A DNA stretch of 64,000 nt from positions 62,001 to 126,000 of the forward strand of contig CAWDMB010000007.1 of assembly GCA_963803375.1 (NCBI GenBank). Direction: 5' to 3'. The notes under the pieces are model-generated. The model did no database searches. It worked only from the letters and a program-made list of their open reading frames with translations, and had not been told where the DNA came from. This document shows positions 40,301-48,430 of this stretch, piece after piece; position 1 is the stretch's first letter; each line of letters starts with the position of its first letter. The position numbers and the translations under genes were made by a program. The stretch comes from JAOPZW01 sp963803375 (GTDB lineage: Bacteria > Actinomycetota > Thermoleophilia > Solirubrobacterales > Solirubrobacteraceae).

Positions 40301-42117
40301 AGGACGCCGAAGTCCTGCAGCCACGTCTCGCCGCTCCCGTCGCGCAGGCGCGTCGGGCGCTCCTCGATGACGCGCAGCCCGAGGTCCTCGAGGATCGGCA
40401 TGACGCGCGAGAGCTCGACCTTGCCGCCGAGGCGGTAGAGCCCGATGCGCGTGAGCAGCGCGCCGCCGGGTGCGTGCTCGTTGCGCAGCGCCACGAGGAA
40501 GGCCTGGCCGCCGGCGAAGAGCCGCTCGAAGTTCGCGATGTCGAGCGCGCCGGCCTCCGGGGCCACAGCGGCCTTGTAGGACGGCGGCAGCCGGCGCGCC
40601 CAGCGCTGCGCGAGGATGCGGCCGCGCTCATCGCCGTGGTCGGCGACGAGGCGCTCGCGGACGCGGTCGTCCCAGGTCCGGGTGAGGTCCTCGATCTCGT
40701 CGCGCAGCTCGGCCGGCGGCACGTCGGGCAGGCCGCCCTCGGGCCGGTGGACGCTGAAGTGCACCCGCACGCGGCCCTCCTCGCCGAGGACCTCGTGGGC
40801 CTCGACGAGCTCGGCGCCGAAGCGCTCGGCGAGCAGCGCTCGGACCCGCTCGAGGACCGTCGGCTCCCAGCGTGCCTTCGGGAGCGCCACGATCACCGAC
40901 GCCTCGCGTCCGTCGGGATCGCGACGGGCCAGCACGGCGAGGCCGTCGCCCTGCACGGCGAGGAGGGCGACGATGGCCTGACGCAGGTCCTCGGTCGCGG
41001 CGGTGAGGAGCTCCTCCTTGGGAAAGGAGTCGAAGACGCTGACCGCGGCCTTGAAGTCATGCGAGCCCTCGATCAGGTCCTCGGCCGCGAGGATGCGCCG
41101 CAGCTTGCGCCCGAGCAGGGGCGTCTCGCTCGCGGGCTCGGCCCACGCCTTCGTGGTGAAGAGCCCGAGCATGCGGGACTCGCCGGCCGTCGAGCCGTCC
41201 GGCGCGATCCGCCGCACCCCGACGTAGTCCATGCGCTCGCGGCGGTGCACCGGCGAGCGGGCGTTCGCCCGCGAGAGGATCAGCAGGTCCCCGTGGAGCG
41301 CGCGCTCGCGCAGCCCGGGGTCGAGCTCGCCGAGCGCCACCGGGTGGGCGAAGCGCGAGCGATCCTCGTCGGAGAGCAGCCCGAGGCCCGAGCCCGGCAC
41401 GACCCCCAGCGCGCCGTCGGCGATCGCGTACTCGCGGGCGCCGAGGAAGATGAAGTTGCCCTCCGCGACCCAGCACAGGAACGCCACGGCCTCGTCGACC
41501 TCGTCGGCGTCGTAGCGCGCGCGGCCCTCCCGCGCGAGCGCGACCATCTCGTCGAGGCGGGCACGCATCGCGTCGAAGTCCCGCACGACGCGGCGCACTT
41601 CGCCGAGGACGACGCGGACCGCGTCCTCGAGGTCGGCGAGCTCCTCGGGGCTCAGGCGGCGGTCGAGCTCGAAGTGCATGACCGACTCGACCGCGGGCGC
41701 GCCGGCGGGACGCAGGACGCGCGCGATCCGCCCGTCGGGGTCGCGCTCGGTGCCGACGATCGGATGCAGCAGGCGCGCGATGCTCAGGCCGCGGGCGTGG
41801 AGCTCGGCCGAGACCGAGTCGACCAGGAACGGGAGGTCCTCGGTGTTCGTCTCGAGGACGGAGCCGGCCGGCTCGTAGCCGTGCTCGGCGCGCGTGGGGT
41901 TCAGCGCGCGCACCGCGATCGGCGCGCCGTCGCGCCCGGCCGCGAGCTCGAAGGCCCCGAGCAGCTCGTGGAAGAGCGCCTCCGGACCGGGGCCGCCGTC
42001 CCGGCCCGCGGCGTGCGCTGCGGCCTCGCGGCGCAGGTAGGCCCCCGCGAAGGCCCTTACGGCGTCGGCGCGCTCGCCGGGGACCCGTTCGACCACCAGC
42101 TCGTCGATGCGACCCAC
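37357..42117 (-). CDS. gdh: NAD-specific glutamate dehydrogenase, large (180-kDa) class
   Basis: 1586 residues, the size of the NAD-GDH-180 class first described in Streptomyces and Pseudomonas. It deaminates glutamate to 2-oxoglutarate with NAD, mainly catabolic. The N-terminal 700 residues carry ACT-like regulatory regions (DLPFLVDSVSAEL); the catalytic domain, about residues 790-1240, has GGLRWSDRMDYRTEVFGLMRAQMTKNAV (given as residues around 800), PDGAKGGF with the catalytic Lys, and GDMSGDVFGNGML. A long helical C-terminus follows. GTG start at 42117; the only ATGs upstream are out of frame. The 126 bp to pckG (42118-42243) hold nothing I can identify. Confidence 0.95.
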   Translation of the reverse strand: MGRIDELVVERVPGERADAVRAFAGAYLRREAAAHAAGRDGGPGPEALFHELLGAFELAAGRDGAPIAVRALNPTRAEHGYEPAGSVLETNTEDLPFLVDSVSAELHARGLSIARLLHPIVGTERDPDGRIARVLRPAGAPAVESVMHFELDRRLSPEELADLEDAVRVVLGEVRRVVRDFDAMRARLDEMVALAREGRARYDADEVDEAVAFLCWVAEGNFIFLGAREYAIADGALGVVPGSGLGLLSDEDRSRFAHPVALGELDPGLRERALHGDLLILSRANARSPVHRRERMDYVGVRRIAPDGSTAGESRMLGLFTTKAWAEPASETPLLGRKLRRILAAEDLIEGSHDFKAAVSVFDSFPKEELLTAATEDLRQAIVALLAVQGDGLAVLARRDPDGREASVIVALPKARWEPTVLERVRALLAERFGAELVEAHEVLGEEGRVRVHFSVHRPEGGLPDVPPAELRDEIEDLTRTWDDRVRERLVADHGDERGRILAQRWARRLPPSYKAAVAPEAGALDIANFERLFAGGQAFLVALRNEHAPGGALLTRIGLYRLGGKVELSRVMPILEDLGLRVIEERPTRLRDGSGETWLQDFGVLGPGDAPLDCEAVGPRVAATIAAVWRGEAESDALNRLVVSAGLDWPRLSILRAYRRYRQRIGSRFTEGYQHDVLTANAPITAKMMALFERRFDPSRPRDEDAERALREEILADLEAVPSLDHDRILRNQLGLVEATVRTNAFRRGRRALAFKLRSAEVPAIPQPPPLFEIYVHAPEVEGIHLRGGRIARGGLRWSDRMDYRTEVFGLMRAQMTKNAVIVPDGAKGGFYLRRAPADPAQLRAEVERQYVVYVSGLLDLTDNLVDGDVVHPEGVRVLDDDDTYLVVAADKGTATFSDTANRIAARYGFWLGDAFASGGSNGYDHKALGITARGAWESLRRHFRDRDRDPSVDVFTAVGIGDMSGDVFGNGMLLSDRIKLVAAYDHRHVFVDPDPDPRASFAERRRLFELERSSWDDYDRDVLSEGGGVWPRTAKAITLSEPARSALGIEADGPLDPTEVIRAILRAPVEVLWNGGIGTVVKASTESDADAQDRSSDALRVDASQLRAKIVTEGGNLGLTQRARIEFARAGGLVFADFIDNSAGVDCSDHEVNLKILLDLAVRRGELDAEGRAALLREVTEDVAQHVLYDSFLQAQILAQEVRASASRMFAYEDLMQALEGAGLIDRAVEPLPGVEEMAERRRVGEGLERPELAVLLADGKRALTGVLLESELPDDPWFERDLRGYFPPAVVERFAPLLAEHPLRRELVATLLANGVVNALGPTFVSRLMAERGAEAPAVVRAFRIASDVIDANRRWEAVEHLDRSVERSVQWRLMDRLDWLVEGLARWYLAHDAGEPLQSTIAAGREGFERLRTALPQLGSARWREAGERAAAELEQVGVPAELARDHAFGRRLVHVPDVLAVAAATGREARDTARAFAAVGDALRLEWLEGEIEGLPVGTRTQRWAQQAARDDVIELRRALAEQALREAPEEDVDVAVARFVAARARALERLGRLVRSLGVEGGADLAGVTLTMRQLRALVR

Positions 42118-42243
42118 GGTCCCATCATGCCGCGCCGGCCCGCCCCGTGCAGCGCCGAGGTCAGCTCCGCGTGGTCGAGCCTGAGCGCGACCCGCTAGGG
42201 ATCGCGCCGCGCGCTGCGCTCGGGGTGCCCGCGATGCCCGCGC

Positions 42244-44046
42244 TCAAGCGAGCCGCGCCTCGAGCGCCTCGAGCTGCGCGCGGACGGCCGCCGGAAGACG
42301 GTCCCCGAAGCGGTCGAGGTGCTCGCGGACCTGCGGGAGCTCGGCGCGCAGGCCGTCCTCGTCGACGGTGGTCAGCGCCTCGAGGTCGTCGGCGGAGATG
42401 GCGAGCCCCTCGACGTCGAGCGCTCCTGGGGCGGGCACGAGCCCGGCCGGCGTCTCGACGGCCTCGGCCGCGCCCTCCAGCCGGCGGAAGATCCACGCGA
42501 GCACGCGCGAGTTCTCGCCGAATCCGGGCCACAGAAAGCGCCCGTCATCGTCCTTGCGGAACCAGTTGACGTAGAACACGCGCGGCAGCCGCACCCCCTC
42601 GCGCTCCCCGATGCGCAGCCAGTACGCGAAGTAGTCGGCCATGTTGTAGCCGCCGAACGGGAGCATCGCGAAGGGGTCGAACCGCAGCTCGCCGACGTCG
42701 CCGGCCTGGGCCGCGGTCGTCTCGGAGGACATCGTCGCCCCCATGAAGACCGCGTGCTCCCAGTCGAAGGCCTCGCGCACGAGCGGCACGACGCTCGCGC
42801 GCCGCCCGCCGAAGAGGAACGCGTCGATCGGCACGCCGGCGGGGTCGGTCCACTCGGGGGCGGCGGACGGGCACTGCGCGATCGGCACCGTGAAGCGCGC
42901 GTTCGGATGGGCGGCCGGCCGGTCGGCGTCGGGCGTCCAGTCGTCGCCGCGCCAGTCGCGCAGGTGCTCGGGCGCCTCCGGCGTCATGCCCTCCCACCAG
43001 ATGTCGCCGTCGTCGGTCAGCGCGCAGTTCACGAAGACCGTGTTCTCGGCGAGCATCGCGAGCGCGTTGGGATTCGTCCCCTGGCCCGTGCCCGGCGCGA
43101 CGCCGAAGAAGCCGTACTCCGGGTTGACCGCGCGCAGCCGCCCGTCGGCGCCGAACTTCATCCAGGCGATGTCGTCGCCGATCGTCTCGACCGTCCAGCC
43201 CTCGAGCGTCGGGACGACCATCGCGAGGTTCGTCTTGCCGCAGGCGCTCGGGAACGCGGCGGTGAGGTACTTGACGGTGCCCTCGGGCGAGGTGAGCTTG
43301 AGGATCAGCATGTGCTCGGCCATCCAGCCCTCGTCGCGGGCCATGATCGACGCGATCCGCAGCGCGAAGCACTTCTTGCCGAGCAGCGCGTTGCCGCCGT
43401 AGCCCGAGCCGAACGACCAGATCTCGCGCGTCTCGGGGAAGTGGACGATGTACTTGCTCTCGTGGTTGCACGGCCACGGGACGTCGTCCTCGCCCGCGGC
43501 CAGCGGCATCCCGACGGAGTGCAGGCAGGGCACGAACTCGCCGTCGTCGCCCAGCTCCTCGAGCGCACGGGCGCCCATGCGGGTCATGATCCGCATCGAG
43601 ACCGCCACGTAGGCGGAGTCCGTGAGCTGGACGCCGATGGTCGCCTTGTCGGAGCCGAGCGGGCCCATGATGAACGGCACCACGTAGAGCGTGCGCCCGC
43701 GCATGGCGCCGCGGAACAGCCCGGTGAGCTCGTCGCGCATCGCGTCGGGGTCGCGCCAGTTGTTCGTCGGCCCCGCGTCCGCCTCGGCGCGCGAGCAGAT
43801 GAACGTGCGGTCCTCCACGCGGGCGACGTCGCCGGGGTCCGAGAGGGCCAGGTAGGACCTCGGCCGCTTGGCCTCCGAGAGCCGCTCGAAGGTCCCGACG
43901 CGCACGAGCGCCTGGGCGAGGGCGTCGTACTCGTCGGCCGAGCCGTCGCACCAGTGGACGGCGTCGGGCCGCGTCAGCGCCGCGATCTCGTCGACCCAGC
44001 TGATGAGCTTCGCGTGCTTCGTCGGGACAGTGACCTCGGTACTCAC
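42244..44046 (-). CDS. pckG: phosphoenolpyruvate carboxykinase (GTP)
   Basis: 600 residues, normal for the GTP-dependent class. Kinase-1 loop FPSACGKTNLAM, metal and substrate sites HVGM-like LHSVGMPLAAGE, WWEGMTPEAPEHL, FGGRRASVVPLV and the C-terminal PFxGYNMADYFAYWL are all present. It converts oxaloacetate plus GTP to PEP, the entry to gluconeogenesis, as needed for growth on acetyl-CoA-yielding substrates via the ethylmalonyl-CoA pathway. I use the GTG at 44046, preceded by a GAGGAGG Shine-Dalgarno, rather than the in-frame ATG at 44151, which would add a non-conserved 35 residues. Confidence 0.95.
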   Translation of the reverse strand: MSTEVTVPTKHAKLISWVDEIAALTRPDAVHWCDGSADEYDALAQALVRVGTFERLSEAKRPRSYLALSDPGDVARVEDRTFICSRAEADAGPTNNWRDPDAMRDELTGLFRGAMRGRTLYVVPFIMGPLGSDKATIGVQLTDSAYVAVSMRIMTRMGARALEELGDDGEFVPCLHSVGMPLAAGEDDVPWPCNHESKYIVHFPETREIWSFGSGYGGNALLGKKCFALRIASIMARDEGWMAEHMLILKLTSPEGTVKYLTAAFPSACGKTNLAMVVPTLEGWTVETIGDDIAWMKFGADGRLRAVNPEYGFFGVAPGTGQGTNPNALAMLAENTVFVNCALTDDGDIWWEGMTPEAPEHLRDWRGDDWTPDADRPAAHPNARFTVPIAQCPSAAPEWTDPAGVPIDAFLFGGRRASVVPLVREAFDWEHAVFMGATMSSETTAAQAGDVGELRFDPFAMLPFGGYNMADYFAYWLRIGEREGVRLPRVFYVNWFRKDDDGRFLWPGFGENSRVLAWIFRRLEGAAEAVETPAGLVPAPGALDVEGLAISADDLEALTTVDEDGLRAELPQVREHLDRFGDRLPAAVRAQLEALEARLA

Positions 44047-44160
44047 GGGCGGCCGGGCCTCCTCGGCATTCTCGGGGACGGGATCTGGGACGGGACCGGG
44101 ATTCTGCCGTAAACCGGCGCGGGCCGTGCTTGAGAGCTCTTTCCCATCCATCCGGGGGAA

Positions 44161-44703
44161 CTACTCCACGTTGCCCTCGGGCGCGGCGGGGTCGGGATGC
44201 CGGCGGGGCACGAGCACGAGCCGCTTGAACTCGGCCACGAGCGTGCCGTCCTGGTTGAAGACCCGGGTGTGGACCTTGACCGTCCCGCGGTCGGGCTTGG
44301 AGTGCGACTCGCGCCGCTCGAGGACCTCGGACTCGACGAACAGCGTGTCGCCGTGGAAGACCGGCGCCGGATGCATGAGCTCCTCGGTGGCGAGGTTCGC
44401 GATCGCCTTGCCGGACACGTCGGAGACGCTCATGCCGAGGGCCAGGGAGTAGACGAGCGGCCCGACGACCACGTTGCGCCCCTGCTGCGAGGCGGCGGCG
44501 TAGACGTCGTTGATGTGCAGCGGGTGGTGGTTCATGGTGATGAGGCAGAAGAGGTGGTCGTCGGCCTCGGTGACCGTCTTGGCCGGCCAGTGCTTGTAGA
44601 CGGCGCCGACCTCGAACTCCTCGAGGTAACGGCCGTACGGATGGGCGCCGCTCGCCTCGCGGGCGGCCTGGTCGGTCTCGACGGCGGTGGTCTGCTCGCT
44701 CAT
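44161..44703 (-). CDS. MaoC-type dehydratase, probable mesaconyl-CoA hydratase
   Basis: 180 residues, hot-dog fold. The hydratase-2/MaoC pattern is present: YLEEFEVGAVYKHWPAKTVT at the N-terminus, the catalytic DDHLF...NHHPLHIND stretch with Asp and His, and the GHGD-like VFHGDTLFVESEVLE. This sequence type stands beside CoA-lyase and ccr/ecm genes in streptomycetes, as I recall, where it is thought to hydrate mesaconyl-C1-CoA to methylmalyl-CoA. Here it is divergent from the lyase candidate by 100 bp. Assignment to the pathway is from motif and context; other enoyl-CoA substrates are possible. Confidence 0.78.
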   Translation of the reverse strand: MSEQTTAVETDQAAREASGAHPYGRYLEEFEVGAVYKHWPAKTVTEADDHLFCLITMNHHPLHINDVYAAASQQGRNVVVGPLVYSLALGMSVSDVSGKAIANLATEELMHPAPVFHGDTLFVESEVLERRESHSKPDRGTVKVHTRVFNQDGTLVAEFKRLVLVPRRHPDPAAPEGNVE

Positions 44704-44803
44704 GGGTTCGCAGTCTGCCAGCGACGCTCACCCCGTGAGCGCCCGTGGTCGTCGGTGGCTACTCGCGGCGCGTCCGCGGACGGTCACTATGGTTTCGCAC
44801 CGC

Positions 44804-45862
44804 ATGCGCAATCCACGTGACTTCGCCAAGCCGCTGGCCATCGGCGCGCCGGCGCCGCCGCTCGAGATCCCGCTGACGCCGTCGCGGATGATCCACTTTC
44901 TCGACTTCTCCAACGAGAAGATGGTGGCCAAGGCGCCCGAGATCGCCACGCGGACCGACATCCTGCTCGGCAACCTCGAGGACGCGGTGCCCGTCGACCG
45001 CAAGGTGGCCGCGCGCGAGGGGCTGATCCGCGTGGGCCGCGACATGGACCTCGGCCCGACCGCGCTGTGGACCCGCGTCAACGCGCTCGAGTCGCCCTGG
45101 ATGCTCGACGACCTCACGCAGCTCGTCGGGGCGATCGGCGAGCGTCTCGCGGTCGTCATGGTCCCCAAGGTCGAGGGCCCGTGGGACATCCACTACGTCG
45201 ACCGCCTGCTGGCCCAGCTCGAGGCCAGGGCGAGCCTGCAGCGCCCGATCCTCGTCCACGCGATCCTCGAGACGTCGCTCGGCGTCACGAACGTCGAGGC
45301 GATCGCGACCGCCAGCCCGCGCATGCAGGGCATGAGCTTCGGCCCCGCCGACCTCGCGGCGTCGCGGCGGATGAAGACGACGCGCGTCGGCGGCGGGCAC
45401 CCCGGCTACCGCGTCATCGAGGACCCCGATCCGGCCGCTCCGGAGGCGCCGCGCCCGAGCGCCCAGCAGGACCCGTGGCACTACTCGATCGCCCGCATGG
45501 TCGACGCCTGCACCGCCGCGGGGATCCTCCCCTTCTACGGCCCCTACGGCGACATCCGCGACGTCGTCGGCTGCGAGACGCAGTTCCGCGCGGCGTTCCT
45601 GCTCGGGTGCGTCGGCGCCTGGTCGCTGCATCCCGCGCAGATCGAGATCGCCAAGCGCGTCTTCTCGCCCGACCCCGACGAGGTCGCGTTCGCGCGCAAG
45701 GTCATCGAGGCGATCCCCGACGGCCGCGGCGTCCACATGATCGACGGCAAGATGCAGGACGACGCGACCTGGAAGCAGTGCCGGGTCATGGTCGACCTCG
45801 CCGAGATGCTGGCGCGCAAGGATCCGCAGCTGGCCGCGACCTACGGGCTCGGAGCCCCCTGA
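44804..45862 (+). CDS. CitE-like CoA lyase, probable malyl-CoA/methylmalyl-CoA lyase
   Basis: 352 residues of the HpcH/HpaI-citrate lyase beta superfamily. The acidic metal ligands appear in LGNLEDAVPVDRK and HAILETSLGVTNVEAIA, and the substrate loop GMSFGPADLAASRRM is family-like; SMHPAQIEIA-type ending appears as SLHPAQIEIA. It would split methylmalyl-CoA to glyoxylate and propionyl-CoA or join/split malyl-CoA. I chose the ATG at 44804; TATGGT at 44788-44793 would place transcription start after the alternative ATG at 44789. The two genes downstream encode a CoA ligase that could act on its product. Confidence 0.82.
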   Translation: MRNPRDFAKPLAIGAPAPPLEIPLTPSRMIHFLDFSNEKMVAKAPEIATRTDILLGNLEDAVPVDRKVAAREGLIRVGRDMDLGPTALWTRVNALESPWMLDDLTQLVGAIGERLAVVMVPKVEGPWDIHYVDRLLAQLEARASLQRPILVHAILETSLGVTNVEAIATASPRMQGMSFGPADLAASRRMKTTRVGGGHPGYRVIEDPDPAAPEAPRPSAQQDPWHYSIARMVDACTAAGILPFYGPYGDIRDVVGCETQFRAAFLLGCVGAWSLHPAQIEIAKRVFSPDPDEVAFARKVIEAIPDGRGVHMIDGKMQDDATWKQCRVMVDLAEMLARKDPQLAATYGLGAP

Positions 45863-45900
45863 CCGACGGGTCAATCGGTTGCCTGTAGGCTTGCGGCTCG

Positions 45901-47097
45901 ATGCGGTTCTTCGAGTTCGAGGCGCGCGAGATCGTCAAGCGAGCCGGGATTCCGGTGACCGACTTCGGGTTCGCGACGATGCCCGAGGAGGCCCGGGCGA
46001 TCGCCGAGCGCATCGGCGGCCCCGTGGTCGTGAAGTCGCAGGTCCTGACCGGCGGGCGGATGAAGGCCGGCGGCGTGCAGTTCGCCGACACGCCCGACGA
46101 GGCCGCCGAGCACGCCGAGCGGATCCTCGCGCTGGAGATCAACGGCCACGCTCCCCGCGGGGTGCTCGTCGACCCCCGCGCGCAGGTCCGCCAGGAGTTC
46201 TACGCGGGCGTCGTCTGGGACGGGATCCGCAAGCGCCCGGTCATGCTCTTCAGCGACCTCGGCGGCATCGACATCGAGCAGGTGGCCGAGGAGCACCCCG
46301 ACCACGTCGGGCGCCAGCACGTCTCGAACCTGCTGCCGCTCAGCCCCTTCAGCGCCAAGCAGGTGATCGCGGCGGTCGGCGTCACCGGCTCGCGCCTGAA
46401 CCGCCTCGTGCCGATCCTCACGCGCTTGGCCGGGCTCTTCGCCCGGCGCGACCTCACGCTGGCGGAGATCAACCCCCTCTGCGAGCTCGAGGACGGCTCG
46501 TTCGTCGCGCTCGACGCGCATGTCGAGATGGAGGACGAGGCGCGCGCGCGCCAGGCCGCGCTGCTGCACGAGCTGGGCGTCGGCGACGAGGAGACGCGGC
46601 AGGCGCGCGAGCCGACGCCGTTCGAGCTCGCCGGCGAGGAGGTCGACGCCACCGACCACCGCGGCGTGGCCGGCAACGTCACCGAGTTCGACGGCGACCT
46701 CGGCCTCGTCATCGGCGCGGGCGGCGGCTCGCTCACGCTCTTCGACGCCGTCCGCGCCCACGGCGGCCGGCCCGCCAACTACTGCGAGATCGGCGGCAAC
46801 CCGAGCGTGGCCAAGGCCTGCGGCCTGGCCAAGCTCGTGCTCCAGAAGCCCGGCGTCGACCGGATCGCGGTCATGATGTCGATCGTCTCGAACACGCGCG
46901 TCGACATCGTGGCCCGCGGGGTCATCAAGGCCTGCCTCGAGCTCGGCATGGACCCGGCCGAGAAGATCTCGATCTTCCGCATCCCGGGCGCCTGGGAGGA
47001 GGAGGGCTTCAAGATCCTCGAGCGCTACGGCGTGCGCTACGCGGACCGCTCGACGTCGCTCAACGAGGCCGCGCGGATGGCGGTGGCCCGGGCATGA
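45901..47097 (+). CDS. succinyl/malate-CoA ligase beta-like subunit (ATP-grasp)
   Basis: 398 residues: N-terminal ATP-grasp (MRFFEFEAREIVKRAGIPV, GPVVVKSQVLTGGRMKAGGV, TLAEINPL with metal ligands) and a C-terminal ligase domain that carries the CoA-ligase power helix (YCEIGGNPSVAKACGLAKLV). With the next gene it forms a two-subunit ADP-forming acyl-CoA ligase. Sequence alone does not say succinate or malate. Position directly after a malyl-CoA lyase candidate resembles the mtkA-mtkB-mcl layout of serine-cycle bacteria, so malate-CoA ligase is a real possibility. Its stop overlaps the ATG of the alpha-like gene. Confidence 0.8.
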   Translation: MRFFEFEAREIVKRAGIPVTDFGFATMPEEARAIAERIGGPVVVKSQVLTGGRMKAGGVQFADTPDEAAEHAERILALEINGHAPRGVLVDPRAQVRQEFYAGVVWDGIRKRPVMLFSDLGGIDIEQVAEEHPDHVGRQHVSNLLPLSPFSAKQVIAAVGVTGSRLNRLVPILTRLAGLFARRDLTLAEINPLCELEDGSFVALDAHVEMEDEARARQAALLHELGVGDEETRQAREPTPFELAGEEVDATDHRGVAGNVTEFDGDLGLVIGAGGGSLTLFDAVRAHGGRPANYCEIGGNPSVAKACGLAKLVLQKPGVDRIAVMMSIVSNTRVDIVARGVIKACLELGMDPAEKISIFRIPGAWEEEGFKILERYGVRYADRSTSLNEAARMAVARA

Positions 47098-48011
47098 GCA
47101 TCCTCGTCGACGAGACCACGACGTTCCTCGTGCAGGGCATCACCGGGCGCGAGGCGGTCAACCTCACCCGCGAGTGCCTGGACTACGGCCGGGGGGCGAA
47201 GGTCGTCGGCGGCGTCACCCCCGGTCGTCGCGGGCGCGAGGTGCACGGCGTGCCGGTCTTCGACACAGTCGACCAGGCCGTCGCGCACCACGGGCGTCCG
47301 ATCGACGGCTCGGTCGTCACCGTCCCCCCGGCCTTCACAAAGGACGCCGTGTTCGAGGCGGTCGAGAACGGCGTCAAGCTCGTGGTCATCGTCACGGAGC
47401 GGATCCCGCGCCGCGACGTGGCCCAGATGGTCGAGCTCGCGACGCTGCGCGGCGCGCGGATCATCGGCCCCAATTGCCTGGGGATCATCGTCCCCGACGT
47501 CGTCAAGATGGGCGGCATCGGCGGGCCGGCCACGGACGCGGCCAAGGCCTACACGCCCGGGCCGATCGGCGTCATCAGCCGCTCCGGCGGGATGACGACC
47601 GAGATGTCCTCGACGCTGAGCGCCGCCGGGCTGGGCCAGTCGACCGCGGTCTCGATCGGGGGCGACGCGATCATCGGCTCCTCCTACGCCGAGCTGATGC
47701 CGCTCTTCGAGGCCGACGAGCAGACCCGCGGCATCGTCATCTACACCGAGCCGGGTGGGCGCATGGAGGCCGAGCTCGCGCGCTGGGTGACCGAGAACGA
47801 CTCGCGCCTGCCGATCGTCGCCTTCATGGCCGGGCGCTTCATGGACGAGATGCCGGGCATGAGCTTCGGCCACGCCGGAACGATCGTCGAGGGCCGCGAG
47901 GACACCGCCGGCGAGAAGATCGCCCGCCTCGCCGAGGCGGGGATCGCCGTCGCCGAGCGCATCGAGGACATCCCCCCGCTCATCCGCGAGCGCATGGAGG
48001 TCACGGCATGA
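47094..48011 (+). CDS. succinyl/malate-CoA ligase alpha-like subunit
   Basis: 305 residues. CoA-binding Rossmann domain with FLVQGITGREAVNLTRECLDYG, the phosphohistidine loop region FGHAGTIVEG where His is phosphorylated, and GPNCLGIIVP and ISRSGGMTTEM. The alpha subunit binds CoA and carries the phosphohistidine intermediate of ADP-forming CoA ligases. ATG at 47094 overlaps the stop of the beta-like gene, and its stop overlaps the ATG of a small ferredoxin gene, so three products are coupled. Normal SucD length is near 290. Confidence 0.82.
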   Translation: MSILVDETTTFLVQGITGREAVNLTRECLDYGRGAKVVGGVTPGRRGREVHGVPVFDTVDQAVAHHGRPIDGSVVTVPPAFTKDAVFEAVENGVKLVVIVTERIPRRDVAQMVELATLRGARIIGPNCLGIIVPDVVKMGGIGGPATDAAKAYTPGPIGVISRSGGMTTEMSSTLSAAGLGQSTAVSIGGDAIIGSSYAELMPLFEADEQTRGIVIYTEPGGRMEAELARWVTENDSRLPIVAFMAGRFMDEMPGMSFGHAGTIVEGREDTAGEKIARLAEAGIAVAERIEDIPPLIRERMEVTA

Positions 48012-48256
48012 GGCGCGACGGCGTCTTCATCGGCGTCGAGGTCGAGGACGCCGTCGCGGGCGACCCCGCGGTCGCCGAGCGCCTGGCCGAGGTCTGCCCC
48101 GTCGACATCTTCGCCAGCGAGGACGGCCGCGTGGTCCTCGTCGAGGACAACCTCGACGAATGCGTCCTCTGCCGGCTCTGCCTCGACGCGACGCCCGCGG
48201 GCGCCGTGCGGGTGCTCAAGCTCTACGACGGCGAGGCTGCGCTGGCCCGGGCATAG
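48008..48256 (+). CDS. single-cluster [4Fe-4S] ferredoxin-like protein (FixX-like)
   Basis: 82 residues. Four cysteines fit one [4Fe-4S] cluster: Cys30 in VCPVDIF and Cys52, Cys55, Cys58 in CVLCRLC. This is half of the classical two-cluster ferredoxin: the second CxxCxxC with the remote Cys-Pro, while the motif for the other cluster is gone (the last Cys-Pro became ATPAG). FixX-type ferredoxins look like this and pass electrons near flavoproteins. The ATG overlaps the stop of the CoA-ligase alpha gene. Why a ferredoxin is coupled to a CoA ligase is not clear. Confidence 0.75.
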   Translation: MRRDGVFIGVEVEDAVAGDPAVAERLAEVCPVDIFASEDGRVVLVEDNLDECVLCRLCLDATPAGAVRVLKLYDGEAALARA

Positions 48257-48359
48257 CGCCCGCCCGTGCCGCTCTCGATGCCCGCGCTTGCACAGGACAA
48301 CCTACGGGTGTCCGAGGAGCAGACCTGCGCCCGCCGCCGACCGGCGACAGGGAGGAGGG

Positions 48360-48375
48360 CGCGCCGGCCGGCGCG
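48360..48375. repeat. perfect 16-bp palindrome between convergent genes
   Basis: CGCGCCGGCCGGCGCG lies in the 174-bp gap (48257-48430) between the ferredoxin gene and aguB, whose 3' ends face each other. It may fold as a bidirectional transcription stop, but it has no T-run. Nothing else in the gap looks coding. Confidence 0.35.
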
Positions 48376-48430
48376 GGCTACCTCAGCACTATGCCCGTTC
48401 GTGACGCGTTCCTACCACGTCCGGCCGGGC

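Noticed and set aside
37741..42198. Plus-strand frame of 1485 residues opposite the glutamate dehydrogenase
   Set aside because: Mirror of the third-codon GC bias of gdh. It is a monotonous Arg/Ala/Glu/Val-rich sequence with no recognisable motif.
44687..44803. Longer starts for the CoA lyase (44687 or 44789)
   Set aside because: The 44687 reading would overlap the divergent MaoC gene, and TATGGT at 44788-44793 would put the transcript start after 44789. The N-terminus MRNPRDF at 44804 fits best.
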